This document shows, piece by piece, positions 36,551-40,456 of a stretch of 40,456 nt of DNA (position 1 is the first letter of the stretch; every line of letters begins with the position of its first letter). The position numbers were made by a program, and so were the translations under genes. Under the pieces are notes generated by a model. That model was given only the letters and a program-made list of their open reading frames with translations. It was not told the DNA's origin and ran no database searches. Source of the stretch: Massilia niastensis DSM 21313 (GTDB taxonomy: Bacteria > Pseudomonadota > Gammaproteobacteria > Burkholderiales > Burkholderiaceae_D); assembly GCF_000382345.1 (NCBI RefSeq), contig NZ_KB908127.1:1-40456 (forward strand). Reading direction: 5' to 3'.

Positions 36551-37504
36551 TCAGGCGAATGCGCGTTGTTCCGGCATGGCGGCGCCGCAGTCCGGCATCC
36601 CATGCAGGTCGAGGCGGCGTCCGGCCTTGAGCAACTGGCTGGGGACGTCGTGGCCGATCAGGCCGGGCAACTGCGCGGCGGCGGCCAGGATGCCTTGCAG
36701 GTCCACGCCGGTGTCGTAGCCCTCCAGTTCCAGCATATGGACCAGCTCCTCGGTGCAGACGTTGCCGGTGGCGCCGGGCGCATACGGGCAGCCGCCCAGC
36801 CCGCCCAGGGAAGAATCGAAGCGGTCGATCCCGGCGGCCAGGGCGGCCAGCGTGTTGGCCAGCGCCAGGCCGCGCGTATTGTGGAAGTGCAGGGTCAGTT
36901 CCAGCGCCCCGAAGCGCTCGCGGGCACGCCTGCCCAGCTGCTCGACCTGCGACGGGTAGGCCATGCCGGTGGTATCGCACAAGGTGACGCCGTGTACGCC
37001 GAGGTCGGCGAAACGCTGCATCCAGTCCAGCACCTCGGTCTCCGGGACATCCCCCTCCATCGGGCAACCCATCGCGGTCGACAGCGAGACGTTGATGGCA
37101 ACCGGCGACTGCCTGACGACCTGGATCACTTCACTTAGTTGCGCAAACGACTCTTCACGGCTCATGCGCAGGTTGCGGCGGTTATGTGACTCGCTGACCG
37201 ACATCACCAGGTTCACTTCGTCCACCTTGCACGACAGGGCGCGCTCGGCGCCGCGCACGTTCGGCACCAGGACGGTGTAGATGACGCCTTCCTTGCGCAC
37301 GATCTGGTGCATGACGGCTTCGGCATCCTTCAGCGCCGGAATCGCCTTGGGCGAGGTGAACGAGGTCACTTCGATCTTGGCATAGCCGCACTCGCTCAGC
37401 TGGTTCACCAGGGCGATCTTGGCCGCGGTCTCGATGAAGACCGCTTCGTTCTGGAAGCCGTCACGGGTGGCGACTTCCTGGATGAATAAACGTTTCCTGC
37501 TCAT
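36551..37504 (-). CDS. Hydroxymethylglutaryl-CoA lyase-like protein
   Basis: A 317-aa TIM-barrel lyase of the HMGL-like family. Active-site residues are in place: Arg14-Asp15 (ATRDGFQNE), His206 and His208 (LTLHFHNTRG) and the catalytic Cys239 in GGLGGCPYAPGATGNV. True HMG-CoA lyases read HCHDTYG; the HFHNTRG version is a variant that may reflect a different substrate. Known reaction: HMG-CoA to acetyl-CoA plus acetoacetate by retro-aldol/Claisen cleavage. A relative could instead cleave another 3-hydroxyacyl-CoA dicarboxylate. GGAG lies 7 bases before the ATG. It is the second gene of the operon, 13 bases after the CoA-transferase gene. Confidence 0.85.
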   Translation of the reverse strand: MSRKRLFIQEVATRDGFQNEAVFIETAAKIALVNQLSECGYAKIEVTSFTSPKAIPALKDAEAVMHQIVRKEGVIYTVLVPNVRGAERALSCKVDEVNLVMSVSESHNRRNLRMSREESFAQLSEVIQVVRQSPVAINVSLSTAMGCPMEGDVPETEVLDWMQRFADLGVHGVTLCDTTGMAYPSQVEQLGRRARERFGALELTLHFHNTRGLALANTLAALAAGIDRFDSSLGGLGGCPYAPGATGNVCTEELVHMLELEGYDTGVDLQGILAAAAQLPGLIGHDVPSQLLKAGRRLDLHGMPDCGAAMPEQRAFA

Positions 37505-37517
37505 GATGTTTCTCCGC

Positions 37518-38708
37518 TTAGATGATGCCGCGCTCGCGCCAGGCGCGGCGGGTGGTGGAGTCGATGCCGATGTTGTCCAGCACCGCGTCGGTATGTTCGC
37601 CCAGGGCGGGCGCCGGGCGCAGCACCTCGCCGGGCGTTGCGCTCAGCTTCGGAACGATGCCGGGCACCTGGACCGGCGTACCGTCGGGGAGCCGGGTGTC
37701 GAGGATCATGTCGCGCGCCTGGTAATGCGGATCGGCGGCGATATCGGCGATGTCGTAGATGCGGCCGGCGGGAATGCGCGCTTCGTTCAGCTGGTCCAGT
37801 ACCTCGTCCAGCGTGCGCTGCCGCACCCAGGCGCCGATGGCCGCATCCAGCCGCTCGACGTGCTTGACCCGGCCATCGTTCTGCGCCAGTTCCGGGTCGT
37901 CGCGCAGGTCGGAGCGCTGGATGACTTCCATCAGGCGCCGGAAGATGCCGTCGCCGTTACCGGCAATCAGCGCATATTTGCCGTCCGCGCACAGGTAGGC
38001 GTTGGTCGGGGCGATGCCCGGCAGGCTGCTGCCGGCCGCCTGGCGCACCGTGCCGAACACGGAATACTCCGGCAGCAGGCTTTCCATCATGTTGAACACC
38101 GATTCATACAGCGCCACGTCGATCACCTGGCCCTGGCCGCCATGCTGGTCGCGGTGGCGCAATGCCAGCAGCACGCCGATGACGCCATGCAGGGCGGAGA
38201 GGGAGTCGCCGATCGACACCCCGGCACGCACCGGCGTGCGTCCCGGTTCGCCGCTCAGGTGGCGCAAGCCGCCCATGGCCTCGCCCACCACGCCAAAACC
38301 GGGCCGGTCGCGGTACGGACCGGTCTGTCCATAGCCGGACACGCGCAGCATCACCAGTTTCGGATTGATCTCCTGCAGCACGTCCCAACCCAGGTTCCAG
38401 GCTTCCATGGTCCCAGGGCGGAAGTTCTCGATCAGGACATCGCTTTCCTTCACCAGCGCGCGGATCACTTCCTGTCCTTCGGGTGTGCGCAGGTCCAGCG
38501 ACACGGATTGCTTGTTGCGCGACTGTACCGCCCACCAGACCGAGGTGCCTTCGTGCAGCAGGCGCCATTTGCGCAGCGGGTCGCCGGTACCGGGCGGCTC
38601 GATCTTGATCACTTCGGCGCCGAACTCAGCCAGCATTTTCCCGGCAAACGGGCCTGCGATCAGCTGCCCAAGCTCGATAACCCGCACGCCTCGCAGGGGT
38701 TTCGTCAT
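37518..38708 (-). CDS. CaiB/BaiF (family III) CoA-transferase
   Basis: A 396-aa interlocked-dimer CoA-transferase. The N-terminus GVRVIELGQLIAGPFAGKMLAEFGAEVIKIE, NKQSVSLDLRTPEGQ, LIENFRPGTMEAW and the catalytic Asp168 in GVSIGDSLSALHG are classic. It moves CoA from a donor such as succinyl-CoA to a carboxylic acid. The operon partners suggest a dicarboxylate acceptor, in the manner of succinate-hydroxymethylglutarate CoA-transferase, itaconate or malate CoA-transferases. GAGGAGAC precedes the ATG at 38708. It is the first gene of the operon, divergent from LysR across 188 bases. Confidence 0.9.
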   Translation of the reverse strand: MTKPLRGVRVIELGQLIAGPFAGKMLAEFGAEVIKIEPPGTGDPLRKWRLLHEGTSVWWAVQSRNKQSVSLDLRTPEGQEVIRALVKESDVLIENFRPGTMEAWNLGWDVLQEINPKLVMLRVSGYGQTGPYRDRPGFGVVGEAMGGLRHLSGEPGRTPVRAGVSIGDSLSALHGVIGVLLALRHRDQHGGQGQVIDVALYESVFNMMESLLPEYSVFGTVRQAAGSSLPGIAPTNAYLCADGKYALIAGNGDGIFRRLMEVIQRSDLRDDPELAQNDGRVKHVERLDAAIGAWVRQRTLDEVLDQLNEARIPAGRIYDIADIAADPHYQARDMILDTRLPDGTPVQVPGIVPKLSATPGEVLRPAPALGEHTDAVLDNIGIDSTTRRAWRERGII

Positions 38709-38793
38709 CGTTGTCTCCTCAGGTGGTTCACATTGTGGAATCGATGGTAGGTCTGGCCGGGAGCTTTGAAAATCGGTTATTCTTCAAGTACCC

Positions 38794-38808
38794 TTTCCAT
38801 TTCGGAAA
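38794..38808. promoter_or_regulatory. Candidate LysR site in the CaiB operon promoter
   Basis: TTTCC-ATTTC-GGAAA is a 15-base dyad (T-N11-A type). It lies 86 bases upstream of the CaiB start and contains the TCGGAAA motif that recurs downstream of the LysR gene. A second looser dyad, TTGAA-N12-TTCAA, lies at 38766-38787. Confidence 0.5.
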
Positions 38809-38896
38809 AACGATGTGGCGAGGTCGCCGCCTTCGCAGCTGATGCCGTGCGCACTCCGGGCCGGCCCGGCTTTTCAACCCCTTACCTTGTGCATGC

Positions 38897-39796
38897 GTGA
38901 TCAATCCTGGCCGCTTCGATCTCCAGTCGCTACGTGTTTTCCTGCAAGTAGCGCTTACCGGTAGCCTGACCAAGGCTGCCGACAAATCCCACATGACCTT
39001 GTCGGCGCTGAGCAAGCGCATTGCGGAACTGGAGCGGACGGCCGACTGCAGCCTGTTCGTCCGGCATCCGCGCGGGCTGGAGCTGACGCCGGCCGGGAGG
39101 GAACTGGTGCAGCACGCGCGCGCGGTGCTCGATTCCGTCAACCGGATGGCGTACGCCATGGGCGATTTCGCCATCGGCGTGCGTGGCCATGTACGGGTCT
39201 GGGCGAATACCTCTTCCATCACCCAGTTCCTTCCGCGGGACCTGGCGGTGTTTGTCCGGGAGCAACCACTTATCCGCATCAGCCTTGAGGAAAAGTTGAG
39301 CGAGCAGGTGATCGCAGCGGTCGCCGCCGGGGAGGCGGACCTGGGTATTTTTGCCGACAATGTCCCTTCGCAGGGACTGGAAAAATACTTGTACAGACAC
39401 GATCGCCTCGTGCTGCTGGTCCCCTCCGATCATCCCCTGGCCGGGGCGGCGGAGATCGGCTTCGGCGAGGCGCTGGAGTACGATTTCGTCGGCCTCAATC
39501 AAGGTAGTTCCCTCCTGCAACGATTGAACGATGCGGCTGCCGCGCTTGAAAAAGCCCTGCGCCTGCGCATACAGGTCAGCAGCTTCGACGCCATTTGCCG
39601 CATGATCGAAGCCGGGCTGGGGATCGGCGTGTTACCCGAGGGCGCCGTCCGCGCAGAAATCACCGGCCTGCGCGCCATTCGCCTGACCGACCCATGGGCC
39701 CACCGCTCGCTGTGGCTGGGAGTGAACTCGCGGGCTTCCCTCGTGCCGGAGGCGGCCAAGCTCCTGGACCACTTGCGCCAGGCGCATGCGAGTTGA
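38897..39796 (+). CDS. LysR-family regulator of the dicarboxylate operon
   Basis: A 299-aa LysR protein. Winged helix-turn-helix at about 8-65 (FLQVALTGSLTKAADKSHMTLSALSKRIAELE), then a substrate-binding-type effector domain (VGLNQGSSLLQRL, FDAICRMIEAGLGIGVLPEGAV). This form is common in betaproteobacterial regulators beside CoA-transferase/Bug genes. The start is GTG at 38897 with no strong ribosome site; no better in-frame start was found before the helix-turn-helix. It is divergent from the six-gene operon, and glycerate 2-kinase starts 91 bases after its stop, so it probably controls both. Confidence 0.88.
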   Translation: MINPGRFDLQSLRVFLQVALTGSLTKAADKSHMTLSALSKRIAELERTADCSLFVRHPRGLELTPAGRELVQHARAVLDSVNRMAYAMGDFAIGVRGHVRVWANTSSITQFLPRDLAVFVREQPLIRISLEEKLSEQVIAAVAAGEADLGIFADNVPSQGLEKYLYRHDRLVLLVPSDHPLAGAAEIGFGEALEYDFVGLNQGSSLLQRLNDAAAALEKALRLRIQVSSFDAICRMIEAGLGIGVLPEGAVRAEITGLRAIRLTDPWAHRSLWLGVNSRASLVPEAAKLLDHLRQAHAS

Positions 39797-39807
39797 GCCT
39801 TGCTCAT

Positions 39808-39840
39808 TCGGAAAAGCTGGTGGAATAATCGGAAATTCCA
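39808..39840. promoter_or_regulatory. Candidate LysR sites upstream of the glycerate kinase gene
   Basis: TCGGAAA occurs at 39808 and again at 39829, 21 bases apart (two helical turns). The second lies within TGGAAT-N8-ATTCCA (39821-39840) and overlaps GGAAATTCC (39831-39839). It matches the motif in the CaiB operon promoter. Confidence 0.45.
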
Positions 39841-39887
39841 TTTACGCCACTTCTCCTGCATGATCGGCACTCCTTTCGGGAGGCCGC

Positions 39888-40456
39888 ATGAGATCGTCAA
39901 GTAAGAGTGAACCACTGCCGGCGCCGGTCGCGCCGGCTTCCTCCAGGGGCAGCCAGCCCGCCAGCAGCGTCGCTGCACACCCCGGGCGCGAACGGAAGCT
40001 GCTCGAAGTGCTGTTCAGGACCGCCATCGCAGCTGCGCAGCCGGCGTTGTGCATCCCTCCGCACCTGCCCGCGCCGCCCGCCGGCCGCCTGATCGTCGTG
40101 GGAGCAGGCAAGGCTTCCGCCGAAATGGCGCGGGCAGTCGAGAACAACTGGCCGGGCAAGCTAGAAGGCCTGGTGGTGACGCGCTACGGCTATGCGGTGC
40201 CGTGCGAACGCATCGAGATCGTCGAGGCGGCGCACCCGGTCCCCGACCGGGCCGGGGAGGACGCGGCCAGGCGCATGCTCGGGCTGGTCGGCGGCCTCAC
40301 GGCGGACGACACGGTGCTGTGCCTGATTTCGGGCGGCGGCTCGTCGCTGCTGCCGCTGCCGCTGCCCGGCATCAGCCTCGAGGACAAGCAGGCCGTCAAC
40401 CGCGCCCTGCTGGCCTCGGGGGCCAGCATCGGCGAGATGAACTGCGTGCGGCGCCA
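39888..40456 (+). CDS. ttuD: Glycerate 2-kinase, N-terminal part (partial at window edge)
   Basis: The frame is open from ATG 39888 to the last base, 189 full codons, and continues beyond the window. After a Ser/Pro/Ala-rich leader of about 33 residues come the family marks LIVVGAGKASAEMA, VEAAHPVPDRAGE, CLISGGGSSLLPLP and a final EMNCVRR just before the edge. This is the MOFRL-type glycerate 2-kinase (GckA/TtuD), which phosphorylates D-glycerate to 2-phosphoglycerate; the older name for the family is hydroxypyruvate reductase. GGGAGG lies 5-6 bases before the ATG. It is downstream of the LysR gene and may share its control with the operon at 32798-38708, which encodes a D-2-hydroxyacid dehydrogenase. 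Confidence 0.85.
   Translation, partial: MRSSSKSEPLPAPVAPASSRGSQPASSVAAHPGRERKLLEVLFRTAIAAAQPALCIPPHLPAPPAGRLIVVGAGKASAEMARAVENNWPGKLEGLVVTRYGYAVPCERIEIVEAAHPVPDRAGEDAARRMLGLVGGLTADDTVLCLISGGGSSLLPLPLPGISLEDKQAVNRALLASGASIGEMNCVRR

Overview
The window looks like chromosomal DNA of a high-GC betaproteobacterium, most likely an Oxalobacteraceae member of the Massilia type. This rests on high GC, many TonB-dependent receptors and secreted glycosidases, an orphan Bug-type binding protein and several LysR regulators; it is inference from gene content, not a phylogeny. The 33 protein genes include partial ones at both edges. I found no rRNA, tRNA, CRISPR array, insertion sequence or phage gene.

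Layout. 1-267: end of etfA. 292-3031: a KDG-kinase-like sugar kinase divergent from a secreted alpha/beta hydrolase, with a palindrome-rich gap between them. 3156-7276: a truncated GH2 glycosidase, a TonB receptor and a JmjC/cupin_8 protein. 7278-9775: LysR regulator divergent from an aldo/keto reductase + SRPBCC pair. 9780-11977: slipin + long NfeD membrane operon. 12132-15830: xanthine permease, AraC regulator and pobA. 15952-19190: metallo-beta-lactamase-fold protein, unknown 240-aa protein, PRISE-type reductase. 19540-22441: FNR regulator, a PhaC-like Ser hydrolase, a fluoroacetate-dehalogenase-like hydrolase. 22588-32736: a glycan locus with a Gfo/Idh/MocA oxidoreductase, ThuA protein and GH35 beta-galactosidase, and divergently a TonB receptor and a GH106 alpha-L-rhamnosidase. 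32798-38708: a six-gene minus-strand operon (CaiB CoA-transferase, HMG-CoA-lyase-like protein, VOC protein, DctA, D-2-hydroxyacid dehydrogenase, Bug protein) with a divergent LysR gene, followed by the start of a glycerate 2-kinase gene (39888 to the edge).

How they fit. The glycan locus is suited to taking up and trimming rhamnose/galactose-capped plant glycans or glycosides. The organic-acid operon reads as one pathway: DctA imports a dicarboxylate, the CoA-transferase activates it, the lyase cleaves the thioester, and the 2-hydroxyacid dehydrogenase plus glycerate kinase could feed a 2-oxoacid/2-hydroxyacid fragment into glycolysis. Similar TCGGAAA motifs on both sides of the LysR gene suggest that one regulator controls both the operon and the glycerate kinase. 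The substrate is unknown, and this is the best candidate here for an undescribed system. With pobA, the KDG kinase and the dehalogenase, the window suggests a plant- or soil-associated generalist that uses sugars, aromatics and organic acids.
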